Below, piece after piece: positions 45,780-57,870 of a stretch of DNA of 64,000 nt. Position numbers and translations under genes: made by a program. The first letter of the stretch is position 1, and each line of letters opens with the position of its first letter. The notes below the pieces were generated by a model. The model was not told the origin of the DNA. It saw only the letters and a program-made list of their open reading frames with translations, and ran no database searches. This DNA is from Chloranthus sessilifolius (taxonomy: Eukaryota; Streptophyta; Magnoliopsida; Chloranthales; Chloranthaceae), in the NCBI GenBank assembly GCA_021018995.1, contig CM037588.1, positions 152,415,725 to 152,479,724 of the forward strand. Reading direction: 5' to 3'.

Positions 45780-47276
45780 GTAAAAAATTGAACATAAATA
45801 AAACTACCCTATATGGTATCAGGTCCACTGACCAAGATATTTCTAGGCTTGTGAGTGTTATGAGGTGTGGGCAAGGTTATTTGCCGGCTACGTATTTAGG
45901 GGATCCTTTGTGTATTGGGAAGACTTCAGTTTCCATGTGGGATCCCATTGTAGAATGTTTCGAAAGAAAATTATCGGGTTGGAATTTGGAAAGAGGCCTT
46001 ATTATCTAAAGGGGGGAGGTTAACTCTAATAAAAGCAACTTTATCCAATTTTCCAATCTATGCCATGTCTGTATTTGAGTGTCCCAAAATGGTTATCAAG
46101 AGATTGGAAAGAATTCAAAGGAATTTCTTGTGGAGTGGCGGGAAATCTAATAATAAAATTCATTTGATCCCCAGCTGGAGGGCTGGGGATCAAATCTTTG
46201 GAAAGTATGAACAAAGCATTGTTAGGGAAGTGGCTATGGAGAATTGGGGGTGAGAGGGATGCTTGGTGAGGAAGTGGCTTAATGGCAAAATATGGGCAAG
46301 ATGACAGGGGATGGGAAGTGAAAGGCCCAAGAGGGCGATTGGCTCAAATTGGTGGAAAAGTGTGCATAAATTTAGATCGAGCTTTGAGGAAGGAATAGTA
46401 TTTAAGCCGCAGGGTGGGGGGAGAGTCTGTTAGTTTCTGGAATGATAGATGGTGTGGGGATACTCTATTGAGACTGAGATTGCCCACAATTTTTAATCTG
46501 GTGAGGACCAAAAATGCCAAGGTGAGGGATGTTCGTGAGGGTGAACAAAGTGTTTTTTGGAATATTTGTCTTCGTCGTTATCTTGAAGAGGAAGAGGAGG
46601 AAGAATTTGTTACCCTCTTAGATTAGCTCAACAAGATGAGCATAGAGACTACTAGGAGTGATAGACGGCTTTGGCGTTGGAACAAAAAGGATAATTTTAC
46701 TTGTTTCTTCCTAGACACCCTTTAATTGACCAACCTTGGTTTGCATTGTGGAAGGTGGTGGCCCCAATGAAAGTGAATTTTTGTCTTAGGAAGTGGCCTG
46801 GGGAAGAGTCTTAACCTGTGGTCATCTCGCTAAGAGAGGTATGTCGATCCCTTTGTCGTGTGTGTTCTGTGGGAAGGGGAAGGAAACAGCTACACATTTA
46901 TTCCTTGCCTGTCTCTCTGCACTTCAAGTGTGGAGTTGGTTCTTTTCGGCCTTTGGGGTGTCTGTGTCTGGGGGAATTCTGGTAGAGTGGCCTGACTCTC
47001 TGTTCACGGATAGTCTTGCTATTTTGTGGAAATCGCTTCCGATGACGATCCTGTGGGAAATCTGGAAAGAAAGGAATAGAAGAATATTTAACAAAAAATT
47101 CGGTACTTGCAATGGGGTGATTGATGTGATTCTCGATGACATCTTTGGGTGGTGTTTGGTAACTCCCAAGTGTCCGACCTCTTCGATGGAGGAGATTCCT
47201 AGAGAATGGGAGCAGCTCAGACCAAAGTTTATACCCCTCAATTCCCACCCTCCAAATCTACTTTTTTATTGGTAAA
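45780..47276 (+). pseudogene. LINE fragment, RT C-terminus and zf-RVT
   Basis: Starts with MNINKTTLYGI and LPATYLGDPLCIG...W-PI-ECFERKLSGWN, the region after RT motif C in plant LINEs. It is followed by frame-broken sequence (RIQRNFLWSGG) and GESVSFWNDRWCGD...LPTIFNL. The zf-RVT segment lies at 46793-47275 with CVFCGKGKETATHLFLAC and WEIWKERNRRIFNKK. 5'-truncated, several stops and frameshifts. Confidence 0.8.
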
Positions 47277-47489
47277 TGTGCTATGCATTCATTAAATAAA
47301 ATGAAGGATACAGCGGATCAAAGAGACCGAGCGAGAAACTCGGTCCAAAAAAAAAAACCGCACACACACACACAAAAGAAAGTGAAGTACATATGATACA
47401 TCGTGAAAGAAGAACAAAGGAAAAAAAAGAGGGAGCTTTGGTCCAAGTGTTTACTAGTAAATATGGAAGTATAAATAATCGTTGGGGCA

Positions 47490-48400
47490 TTTATTCTTGA
47501 AGAAGCCGATGATCTATGTGGTGGAAAGGTGTTTGCTTCCTTAAGAGAAAGTTTAACAAATGCATCCGATACGATTGCGGAATTGGATATAGGATTTTCT
47601 TTTGGGAGGATTTCTAGGTGGGTGAGGTGGCCTTAAGGGACAGTTTCAGTGAAATATTCAACATTGCATCGTGCCAGAGAGCCTGTCTTTCTCATATTGT
47701 TGGACATGCTGGGAGGTAGCATACAGTGGGAATCCAAATCTGGAGGAACTTAAGGGATGAGGAAACAGTCATGCCAGCCATGAATTTTGACCTCATTGGT
47801 GGTTGTTTCTCTAATAGTAGGGAATATGTTAGGATTTGGATTTTGGAGTCAAAGGGATGCTTCTCTATCAACTCCTTTTATTCTTTTCTGGTTAGACAAT
47901 CGCTTGTGCTCCATAATTAACATAGACACACACAAAGAGTGTGATTCTTTGATTGGAGTGTAGCTTCGGGCTGATTCCTTACAATTGAAAAACTCATTAG
48001 ACGAGGGAAGAGAATGCATAAAAAATGTGCTATATGCCTCCAAGACAATGATTCAACCAATGACAAGGTCCTGCATTGTTGTCTTGTGAAAGATATCTGG
48101 AATATAGTCACGATTGTTTGGAATTTCTTGGGTTCTTCCAGACTCTTTTGGGGACTTACATTATCTCTGCTGTGGGGCCCTCCTTGGGCCTGTTTTTTCT
48201 TCGGGTGCTCCCTATTTTTCTAGGTTTTGTGGGTTTTGCGTTTCTCTCTTTTTTTGGGTTGAGAAGCATGTGTGCTCTCCTTTTTGTTGCTTGTTTCTTG
48301 GTCTTTCGTGCTTTAGTTTCTCCTTGTGGGACAGGTATGTATTTCTCTTTTCCTTTAATATATGATCGTACTTGATTGATAAAATAAATATAGATGATTT
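47490..48400 (+). pseudogene. Second LINE fragment, RT C-terminal region and tail
   Basis: The pieces IGYRIFFWEDF, ALRDSFSEIFNIAS, GCFSINSFYSFL and CAICLQDNDSTNDKVLHCC resemble the zf-RVT region of another LINE lineage. The T-rich tail to about 48400 looks like a LINE 3' end. Frame-broken throughout. Confidence 0.6.
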
Positions 48401-48546
48401 ATTGTATATATAAGCTGCTAATGTAATTTTTATCAGATTGCATGACTTAACACTAAATTATGTTCTTTGAACATTTTATAATTATCTTTTGTTCTCAAAC
48501 TTAATATGTAACTAACAAAGCTTTTGTGTATTTTAATCTTACTAAA

Positions 48547-49447
48547 TGGTTTCAATAGGATATCCACTAGAAAGTTTTATTTTAGTAAAATCATTTCATC
48601 TGTGGAATATGATTTAGTTGAATGATCTACTTGCAAGTCCTTTTCTCGCTATAGATACTTTTCCATTACTGATTTTTTGAGACTATTTTTCGTGAATTTT
48701 CTTTTCGTAAACTTAGACAAGGCAATACAATTAATGAAACCAATAGATATCTCAATTCCTACTTTCTAACTAAAAGACCTTAATGAGGTTAAAATTGACA
48801 AAGGCATGTGGTGCATTTCCAGAAATGATTGTTGGGGGAAATATAGTAAGTTAATGTCTTTGTACAGTGAGTACCAAGAAATGTAAAAGATCCCAACACA
48901 CTTCTGTCAATTTCCATGACATCTTTTGCAGTGTGTTTGGGAAGGAGTATATGTGCGTAGGTTTGTTTTCCTATATATGTATTTTGTTTCGAGGAATAAT
49001 GGTTTCAACAGGATATCCACTAGAAAGTTCTATTTTAGTAAAATCATTTCATCTGTGGAATATGATTTAGTTGAATGATCTGTTTGCAAGTCCTTATCTC
49101 GCTATAGTTACTTTTCCATTACTGATTTTTTGAGAATATTTTTCGTGAATTTTCTTTTCATAAACTTAGACAAGGCAATACAATGAATGAACCAATAGAT
49201 ATCTCAATTCCAACTTTCAAACTAAAAGACCGTAATGAGGTTAAAATTGACCGAGGGATGTGGTACATTTCAATGATTGTTGCAGGAAATATAGTAGCTT
49301 AATGTCTTTGTGCAGTGAGTGCCAAGAAATGTAAAAGATCCCAACACACTTCTGTTAATTTCCATGACATCTTTTGCAGTGTGGTTGGGAAGGAGTATAT
49401 GTGTGTAGATTTGTTTTCCTACATATGTATTTTGTTCAGAGGAATGG
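48547..49447. repeat. Tandem duplication, unit about 453 bp
   Basis: Copy 1 48547-48999, copy 2 49000-49447. Both begin TGGTTTCAAYAGGATATCCA and end near AGGAAT, high identity. The short open frame in each copy has no known relative. Confidence 0.85.
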
Positions 49448-49730
49448 TAGCATCATGTATGACATCATTAACTCTATTCTTCATCCCGTTGATCAGCCAC
49501 ATCAAAGCGGATGCTCATTTCATTTCGTGGGCCACCTCTTGGATAGGGTATGGCTCAAAAATCATCCAAATTGAATGCTTTTGACTTTCTAATCACTTCT
49601 AGAGGATTAATTAAATTATGACAATGGTCAACTGAACAGTAATCTGATTGGTGCTACTTTTGGGAATTGGCTGTGCTGCCTGTGTTGTATCCATGCCAAC
49701 ATTTGATTTTAAGTGTGAAAACCATATCTA

Positions 49731-50117
49731 TGTTGTACCAAGCCACCCATTTTGTATCCAGGGAAGTTAGGGATATGATACAACTAATAGATGGCACAAT
49801 AATTGGATGGTATGGATTGATGAGTTTGTGCACTCACTAGTGTCCTGTAATTGGGATAAAGAAACATGGGGTACAATAAAGAGGCGCATTATGTTATAGT
49901 TCCACTTATATACATTACATATTCCGTTTTTTTTTTTTTGAAAAAAAACATACACTTTGAGAGGGATGAACTGTTAAGGTGAGTTATGATTACATCTTAT
50001 GAAGTGGGTACACGTCTAAAACCTAAAAGAAGTGATGGCCTTGAAATTTGGAGACTACTGGAAAGATCCTATCTCTATTGGGAAAGTGCTGAAGGAAATT
50101 TGGGATGGAAAGTGACA
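49731..50117. repeat. Local direct duplication, copy 1
   Basis: Matches 50968-51367 in the same orientation, beginning TGTTGTACCAAGCCACCC and ending GGATGGAAAGTGAC. Copy 2 has a short extra segment near 51140. Confidence 0.8.
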
Positions 50118-50235
50118 TTACCAGGTTCCTATTGTGTCCTTTGATGGATAGCCATACCCCTCCCAAACAATTCTTCCGCATTTTGATACTATGCCAATTC
50201 CCTAGAAATAGGCCAAAAAAGGTCATTACCCATTG

Positions 50236-50445
50236 CTGGTCGTCTATGTACAAGGTGCTGGGAGGTGTCGACGGAATATAGACTTAAATCTCTGGCTTTT
50301 TATATACAAAGTGGCTGCTTGAGCCTTTTTACCATTGCACCTGGTCGCCTATGTACAGCGTGCTGGGAGGGGTTGATGGAATACAGACTTAATCTCTGGC
50401 TTTTTATATACAAAGTGGCTGCTTGAGCCTTTTTACCATTGCACC
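50236..50445. repeat. Tandem duplication, unit 105 bp
   Basis: Units 50236-50340 and 50341-50445, both from CTGGTCG to CCATTGCAC, near identical. Lies between the two copies of the larger duplication. Confidence 0.85.
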
Positions 50446-50967
50446 AAGCAATGGGCCTGCAATTCCCTAGAAATAATATCTTGCTGGACTGGGCTACCCA
50501 CCTTATCTACATGAGGCACTGCACATCAAAATCATTTTATGAAGACATCAATTACTTTATATTAAACACCTAATCTCCATTATAAAAAAAAACATAATAT
50601 CCAGCTAATAATTAACTCTAAATTGAGTAATCAAACAGGTTGAAATTTCCAGAGGAAATTGTGTTTGAGGAATGGGTTATGGATACATAAGCTAAAACAT
50701 TTTCAACTTATAAAACAATTACAATGTGACCCAGCTTCAATTTATAAAATAATATTAAAGTGTGAAATTTCATAATAAAAATGTTCATTGCTCACTAACA
50801 GATTAAGCTTAAATTGATATAACCATCATTAAACAAAGTACTTGAAAGTAAAACAGTTTTGCTGGACTAGAACACTGTAAAATAGAACAATTGTAATAAA
50901 GGAAGAGGAAATTGATTATGATTAATCAGAGTTCTTGCTTAAAATTTTGCAGTGATTGATGCTCATC

Positions 50968-51367
50968 ATGTTGTACCAAGCCACCCATTTTGTATCCACG
51001 GAAGTTAGGGATATGATACAACTAATAGATGACACAATAATTGGATGGTATGGATTGATGAGTTCGTGCACTCACTAGTGGCCTGTAATTGAGATAAAGA
51101 AACATGGGGTACACTAAAGAGGCGTGTTATGTTATAGTTCGACTTATGAAATGAAGTTCCACTTATATACATTACATATTCTGGTTTTTTTGAAAAAAAC
51201 ATACAGTTTGAGAGGGATGAACTGTTAAGGTGAGTTATGATTCCATCTTATGAAGTGGGAACACGTCTAAAACCTAAAAGAAGTGATGGCCTTGAAATTA
51301 GGAGACTACTGGAACGATTGTATCTCTATTGCGAAAGTGCTGAAGGAAATTTTGGATGGAAAGTGAC
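50968..51367. repeat. Local direct duplication, copy 2
   Basis: Second copy of 49731-50117. Confidence 0.8.
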
Positions 51368-51512
51368 TCGAAGTGACTTGCTGTGGTTAAATTCGTAAAA
51401 TACATGTAAGGAGTCTGGAAAGGGATTGGGAAAGTGGATTAAGTCTTAACGGGGTTGGATTAGGTGTTTAGAACTTGGAAATGAGTTTGTAGGTATCCTA
51501 ACTCATAAATGG

Positions 51513-51558
51513 TTTAAGGTGCAATTAGGTATAGCCTTATACCTAATTGCACCTTAAA
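51513..51558. repeat. Perfect 21-bp hairpin
   Basis: TTTAAGGTGCAATTAGGTAT... and its exact complement, separated by 4 bases (GCCT). Short enough to be a fold-back remnant. No flanking duplication found. Confidence 0.9.
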
Positions 51559-51596
51559 ATTTTCATGAACAAAGAAGTGCCTTTTAATAATATTCT

Positions 51597-51685
51597 TCTA
51601 GTTATTTTATTGCTAATCTGGGAGTGAATCTGCGACCTCAAGGTTGCAATATTGACCTCCCATTGAACTACAACCCTTCAGTTCC
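51597..51685 (-). mobile_element. Possible tRNA-derived SINE fragment
   Basis: On the minus strand GTAGTTCAATGGGAGG (box A-like) is followed by GAGGTCGCAGATTCACTCCC (box B-like). No tail or TSD resolved. It could also be a tRNA-like remnant. Confidence 0.3.
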
Positions 51686-52360
51686 TGATAAAAAGAAAAG
51701 AAGTGAAAGTGAATGAGTGTTATAAGGTGCTAGGTAGCATTGTTTTGTTTTTTTGTCCAAAGGTACTTCGAAGCTTTAACAGTTTTACGTGCTACCGTTG
51801 TTTCCTACGCTAGTGGAGCTACAAGAGGAGTATATATGTCGGGATGGTGTTGATGGAAGAGTATGCTTAGATTTTTTTTTGTTTGGTCCACAAATAGAGA
51901 TAGAAGCTTACTTTGGACCATCTAAAGAGCTAGAAGCAACAAATCCCCAAGCATCCGTATTATGCTTAAAGGAGTGAAAGAGTCGACACATTATTTTTTC
52001 CTCCACCATAGCATGATGATAACAATTTGGTGCCATTTTCTTTTCATTTTCAGTGTGATTTGGATTTTCTTGGAAAAAGCTTGCGAAGTTGATGATCTCT
52101 TCGAAAGTTGGGGTCAAAACCTTTTCAGTGAGGGAAAGAATAATGTGAAAAATGCTTCTGTTTGCCTATATTGGGGCACATGAAAGGGGAAAAATAATCT
52201 TATCTTCAATGACGAGGAAACAGAGGGTGTGGGCACCCTTGAGAAGGTGAAGGCTTTTTGTACAGCATGGTATTTATCATAGAATTTTGAGTCAGTCACT
52301 CTCACTCTTAGAATATGGTGAGAGGTTCAAGAGGGGATGAGAAGTGATCTTAGAAGGGAG
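51686..52360. other. Degraded sequence, possibly LINE-related
   Basis: Short open frames without recognised domains precede the RNase H fragment. No ends seen. Confidence 0.35.
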
Positions 52361-53030
52361 TGGGGGGGCATGGTGAAGTTACATTGGAATGATTTTAGTG
52401 GAGATACATTGGAAATCCGGGTCTGCTGGAAATTAGGGACTTTTTTAGAGATGATAGTGGAGTCTGCTAGTCGGCTTATTTGAGTCTGATGGGTATCAAA
52501 GATCCCAGTGAAAATGGCAGCATGAACTCGTAGAAAAGGTATTGGATTTTTCAACCTATTTTCTTAATTGTCCCTTGTGGGAGCAGACTTACTAAATTTT
52601 ATTAGATGGTTACCAATAAAGGACTGAATGGTATCCTCTCAAAAGGGATAATGATTGCTCTTTCGGTCTTTCCTATCAGTAAGATAAATTCATTTAAAAA
52701 AATAATTCAAAATCGGGTCGGAAAAAAGGACCCCTATTTTAGTGAGCAGCTTGCAAATAAGGATTGTGTGATGATTATAAATGTAGGGGTTAAAAATCTA
52801 GAAGACTAGTGACCATAGCAGGTCCTCCAGTAACACAAAGGCTAGAGTGTCTGCTGTAGCTCTTATTGTTGATGAATCTTTTGTTGCCCCCATTTTTGCT
52901 AAATCATCTACTATCTCATTTACTTATCTTGAGATTGAAGGAATTCAAATCATGTTCATTGTAGAACAATAAAGATTTGTTGATTGTTCGAGCAGATTAT
53001 TTGTGAAATGAAAGGAGTTAAATATTTATA
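52361..53030 (+). pseudogene. LINE RNase H fragment, interrupted by MULE-B
   Basis: A GNPGLLEIRDFFRDDSGV stretch near 52408-52462 matches the GNPGxxGxGxxxRDxxG core of LINE RNase H. The end of such a domain (GEADEFADSLANDGVT) appears on the same strand at 58308-58356, right of MULE-B. A minus-strand piece at about 52790-52960 with NEIVDDLAKMGATKDSS is another RNase H end, so two LINE remnants overlap here. Confidence 0.6.
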
Positions 53031-53155
53031 GGGAAATTTGTATTTTCGGCCCTATAAATTTGCTTATTTGCAAAAAAGGCCCTATATTTGAACCTTTGCA
53101 GAATAGGCCAGCTCCAAGCCAAGCCGATTCCACGTCAACACCGACCTGTTTTTTC

Positions 53156-53156
<1 letters not shown>

Positions 53157-53250
<94 letters not shown>
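53157..53250. repeat. (AT)n(GT)n compound microsatellite
   Basis: About 27 AT units, then about 20 GT units with minor interruptions, just inside the left TIR region of MULE-B. It is absent from the right arm, where the sequence at about 58140 is only a short TATATATA. Confidence 0.92.
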
Positions 53251-53252
<2 letters not shown>

Positions 53253-53265
53253 TTTTTTTTGAAAG

Positions 53266-53342
53266 AAAAGGGACGACAAAAAACACACACATATATATTT
53301 ATTTGTGTGTGTGTGTGTGTGTGTTTTGTCGTCCCTTTTCCC
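53266..53342. repeat. Inverted repeat around a GT tract
   Basis: AAAAGGGACGACAAAA and its exact complement enclose CA/TG dinucleotide tracts, which extend the possible stem. The word GACGAC also occurs in the right arm (58115-58125). Confidence 0.8.
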
Positions 53343-53400
53343 ACCTTTTTCCAGTTCCGACTCCAGTAGGTGGCCCAGTGAATGACAACCAATTGTAGTT

Positions 53401-53745
53401 ATCTAAACCAATTGTAACCGCTCACGGTTATATTTGTAATCTTATTAGAATGTACTTTATTTGATAACTACCACACATCAGTTATCTTCTTCTAGTTATC
53501 TCAACCAATTGTAAACCATATTAAAATTCTAAACTACATAAGAAGATAAAAAGAAGGTGATAACTTAAGATAGCAAGCCGCTAACTTAAGATAGCGGGCT
53601 GCTATCTTAAAATAGCGGTCGTATTAGAGTGTGCCTTATTTGATAACTACCACACATCAGTTATCTCAACAAGATGAAAGAAAAAAGAAGATAGAAATAT
53701 AGAACAAACAAAAGCGGCCGCTACCTTAAGATAGCGGCCCGTCAC
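53401..53745. repeat. MULE-B subterminal repeats, left block
   Basis: Contains the TTATTTGATAACTACCACAC module twice and the palindromic words AAGATAGCGGGCTGCTATCT and AGCGGCCGCTACCTTAAGAT. The same module returns at 56550-56600, 56765-56825 and, inverted, at 57975-58020. Confidence 0.85.
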
Positions 53746-54531
53746 GGGGGCGCAGCCCAACAACAGCTATCACACTCGTGCGGCACCTCGTTGCCGCTAC
53801 AACGAGGCTAGCCTACCAAACCATCAGGTTCTGATACCAACGAGGATGTTGAAGGTTTTGAGTAGGGGAGGATGTGACGAGGGCATGCGGTGCGACCATT
53901 TGGGTCAGCCGTAGGGCCATTTTTCTTCTCCGCGTCAGAGCATCTTAGGTGCATCATAAGCCATGAGGGCTGCGCCGAGTGTGTTGGTCGTGGGCCACAA
54001 GGGCGTCCCGACATAATGGCATGATGGGTTGAGACATGGGTGCGACATGGTCGTGTGGGGGCTGATGCGAGGCGTTGCGGGCATATTGGTGCGGAGGATG
54101 TGTGCCATGTGGGCAATATGCCAAACCAATACGTTTGAGGTTCTTCCATTATTTCTCCATAACTGCTGTTTTACCCTTATATAGGGGGACATGAGCTGGA
54201 GTCTCCCAACCCAACACGTGCACTAGCCTTGTGGGCTTGAGTGCGTGCATTCGGATCTTGTTTGGTGTTTGATCGCTCTAGTTACGTCGTGTACTAGGGC
54301 CATCGTGTTTGGGGTGGTTTCCAGCCACCCTCGTGGTGCGGGTCTACCCCCAAAGCGGGGCTACCCCTCTAATCGTCGCTGCCTATTGCATTCTTAGTTG
54401 CCTTCGAGAATCCGCACAAGACTTCTCTAACCTGCTGCATTGCTTCGCAGGGTTGTGAGTTGAATTAGGCTAACTTAGCGCATCGGACGTTAGGTGTCGC
54501 ACGGGCTGACACTGCTGGACGAGTGACCCCG
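53746..54531 (+). repeat. MULE-B inner arm, left (LTR-like sequence)
   Basis: Inverted relative of about 56951-57870. Matching landmarks: GTTTTACCCTTATATAGGG (54168-54186; complement at about 57538-57556), and CGGGCTGACACTGCTG with GCATCGGACGTTAGGTG near 54480-54520 (complement at 56960-57010). GATACCAA near 53834 resembles the complement of a tRNA-Met primer site, so part may derive from an LTR retrotransposon. Confidence 0.65.
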
Positions 54532-54975
54532 TGTAAGGACTCAATTTGAAATCAGGTCAGATATTTCTTTTTTTGTTATTTTTTTAAGCCTTTAGGATTT
54601 TGCATTTTTATAAATGGATATTTGGGACATTTAAGTGATTAAAAGGGGGTGCTTTAGTAATTTTATACATTAAAGGGTATGCTAGTAATTTAATGACTAA
54701 GAGGGTTACTGGGTATTAGTGAGAGTTTAAGGGGCATATTTGACCTTCTGTAAATGAATTGATTATGAATGTGTATTGGCTTTACATGGGATAGGAACTT
54801 TACTTTGCCCTTAACTTTTAACCAAACCACTGCCTCTTTAAACTTCTGAGAATTTAAAGTGTTTTGGGCTTGGAATTGGTTTGGGTGTGGAATTGGTTTA
54901 AGCCTAGAGAAAGACGGAGAATAGCTTGAGAGAGAGAGTTAGAGAAAAAGAAAAAAAAAATGAGAGAGAGACGTC

Positions 54976-55009
<34 letters not shown>

Positions 55010-56472
55010 GTGATCTAGCAAGAGAAAGTTAACGAGGAAGAAGAAAAAGAACTCTAGAACTCCTTGATTTCTTGAGGCAAGTACCCTATTCTAGAATTTC
55101 TTGACTAAACTCTAATATGAAATCAGTATATGAATATTTTCTGTTGTTCCATTGAAATTTGGGCTATCTAAAGCTGAGTTTTTGTTTAAGGTTTTTCATA
55201 TTGTCAGCGTCGACTATAATCTAATTTTTTTAGCATACAATCTGAATTTTTGGATACCATTTGGATACAATCTGATTTTTGAATACACTCTGAATTTTTG
55301 ACTATAATCTGATTTGAACATTAAAAATAGTCGAATGCAATCTGTATTGGTAGGTACAATATTTTATGGGTTTGTTATTCAGCCCTGCAAAAATCAGGTT
55401 TCACTCATAGCATATATTTTGCATTTTCGTCACGATTGCTTGAAATAATCCGACGATCATCTCTGATTTCATATTGAACCTCTACCCTGCAATTCTGACT
55501 TCGGCGTATATATTTATTTTGAACCTGATTTGTAGCAAACACATTGCATGTAATATTCGTTGAGAGTTTGAGTGTGATTTCTTTTGGGAATATAAATCCC
55601 TGTTTTTCTGATATTTATGCATTGGATCTGCATACCATAATGTCTGAAAGGCAATGAGATGGTGCCTATGAGTCCGGATGAGACACTTCTGACACCCTAG
55701 CCAGGTCGTGTATTTGATATCTGATATCTGTTATATCTGGTATGCCTGTTATATGCTTTGATGTCTGATCTCAACTTAGTTGAGGAAAGCACTTGGTATT
55801 AGTGCTATTAAATATAAAATATTCCTCAACAGAGATAAAGCTGTTGTGGTAGTTTAAGTGTAAAGATTTACTACTTTTTTTGCCTGATTTCTGGTCTAAT
55901 TTCTGATATGGGGCTTTCCATCTGATTTATGACATGGGCAATGAGTTTTCCTGTAGTACTGTTTTTTGTTTGTCTAAGTTCATTTAAAACGCCTGCTTGT
56001 ATTGTACTGTGATAAACAAAATTTCACAATTCTGTTAGTGTTTTAGTCAATATTTATTAGAATGGGTTACTTGCGGAGCATGTGGATTGGCTCTCACGGT
56101 AGTTTTAACCACCCTACAGGTTACAGGAAGTAAGTGGAGGAACAACTGTAGACCGAGTTCTCGACACAGGGTGAAGACTTTTGTATCTGGTAAGATTATT
56201 TGTGTATAAAGAATGTTCATAGTGAGTGGCATGAAGTAGTGCCACACCTTATATATATATAGTTGTTTGGGCCTTGTTGTACAAGTCGTTCTGACGATTT
56301 AGAGAATAAAAAGGAAAGTTTCTACTGTGTTTTTGAAATCTGGTTTGAGGAATATCTGTTTGTTGAGGGATATCTATATTATATTCCTTGTTAGAAATTT
56401 TTATTTCAGGCTTTTTCTGATCTGTTTAGGTCGCGGCTTGAGATCCAGGTGCGTGGATTTTGGGTCGTGACA
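54532..56472 (+). mobile_element. Solo LTR inside MULE-B
   Basis: 1941 bp from TGTAAGGACTCAATTTG to GGGTCGTGACA, with the perfect 5-bp TSD CCCCG (54527-54531 and 56473-56477). TG...CA ends and the TSD indicate an LTR retrotransposon reduced by LTR-LTR recombination. Contains an AG microsatellite at about 54960-55005. No coding sequence. Confidence 0.82.
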
Positions 56473-56477
56473 CCCCG

Positions 56478-56950
56478 TGACAAACTGCTACCTTAAGATA
56501 GCGGCCCGCTATCTTAAGGTAGAGGCACACTATCTTAAAATAGCAGTCATATTAGAGTACCTTATTTGATAGCTACCACACATCAGTTATCTCAACTAAT
56601 GTTAAAATTCTAAAATACAGAAGAAAATAAAAAATGATGGAAGAAAGAAGATAGAAATATAGAACAAACGAAAGTGGTCGCTACCTTAAGATAGCTGGCC
56701 GCTACCTTAAGATAGCTGGCCGCTACCTTAAAATAACGACCAGTTATCTTAAAATAGCATTCATATTAGAGTGTATCTTATTTGATAACTACTACACATC
56801 AGTTATCTCAACCAATTGTAATCCAATAAAAAAAATTTAAAGAGAGAAGAAGATGATAGAAATATAGAACAAACGAAAGCGGGCGCTATCTTGCTGCTAT
56901 CTTGAGATAGCGGGCCGCTATCTCTCCGCTATCCTAAGATAGTGGCCTGT
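56478..56950. repeat. MULE-B subterminal repeats, central block
   Basis: Iterated units with TTAAGATAGCGGCC words (56490-56540, 56680-56760, 56880-56945), each followed by the TTATTTGATAGCTACCACAC module or a variant. Confidence 0.85.
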
Positions 56951-57870
56951 CACGGGGACTCTTTCAGTAGTGTCAGCCCGTGCGGCACCTAACGCCCGAT
57001 GCGCTAAGTCAGCCTATCTTTGATACCAACTGTCAAGGGGGCGTCCTTCGACGCACCATCAACCCGCGCGGTGCCTCGTTACCGCATGCAACGAAGCCAA
57101 CCAATCTCCTCATCAGCTTTGATACCACCCGCTTAGAGGACGGGAACACCCCCTCGTGGTTACCTTTGTTTCGCGGCCTACCATCCGATGTATCGTGCCC
57201 CTTACGACACGTTCGATTGCACCAATGTGCCTCGTGCTACCGTACTCAACTGAGTTCCACACAGCCTGCCTTCGTGTGCGTTTCGAATTACTAGCACACG
57301 TCCATACTTGGCCCACATACTATCGTGCTCAACTGAGTCTCACGCAGCTCTCGTGAAGTTGCCCAGCCGTATGCCCCGCGACGCGTAGCTCGGGTCATAC
57401 TTCAACCTCACCTTGGGTGCCACACGGGATCGCTGCATTGACGTCCTAGGCCCCCCCTTTCAGGCTTAGGAGACACTTGCGCCCCCTCTGGCAATACAAG
57501 GCCCCGTGTATAGGGAAATAGCTCCCGAGCTCCCTTCCCCCATATAAGGGTAAAACAGTAATTCAGCCAGAATGACAGGAGAACCTCAAACCCCTTGGTT
57601 TGACATATTTTACTATTCATACCGCAACGCCCCACATCGCTAGCCCAGCTGGCCATGTCGCGTCCGTGTCACTCCCAAGTCTTACCCTGCGACCGTGTCG
57701 CGACTACCACAACACGACTACGTCGCGAGTCCCTCCTGGCCCGAAGTCGCATGCCCCAGGCATGAAGTCGCCACTGCCTCTACGCGGAGTACAAGCGGCT
57801 CGAGTGGCGTTGCGGATGGCCCGGGTAGTCACGTTGCATACCTCCGTCACAAGCCGCTTTTGTTTGTTCT
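56951..57870 (-). repeat. MULE-B inner arm, right (LTR-like sequence)
   Basis: Inverted relative of 53746-54531. Contains a repeated module from a TGTCAMGGGG-type start to GATACCAAC (56947-57030 and 57029-57130). No open frame of a known protein. Confidence 0.65.

Noticed and set aside
48076..48375. Small membrane protein gene of 99 codons
   Set aside because: The hydrophobic frame comes from T-rich LINE-tail sequence and overlaps another long frame; not supported as a gene.
53026..53398. Open frames rich in Tyr-Ile and Cys-Val repeats
   Set aside because: They are translations of AT and GT microsatellites.
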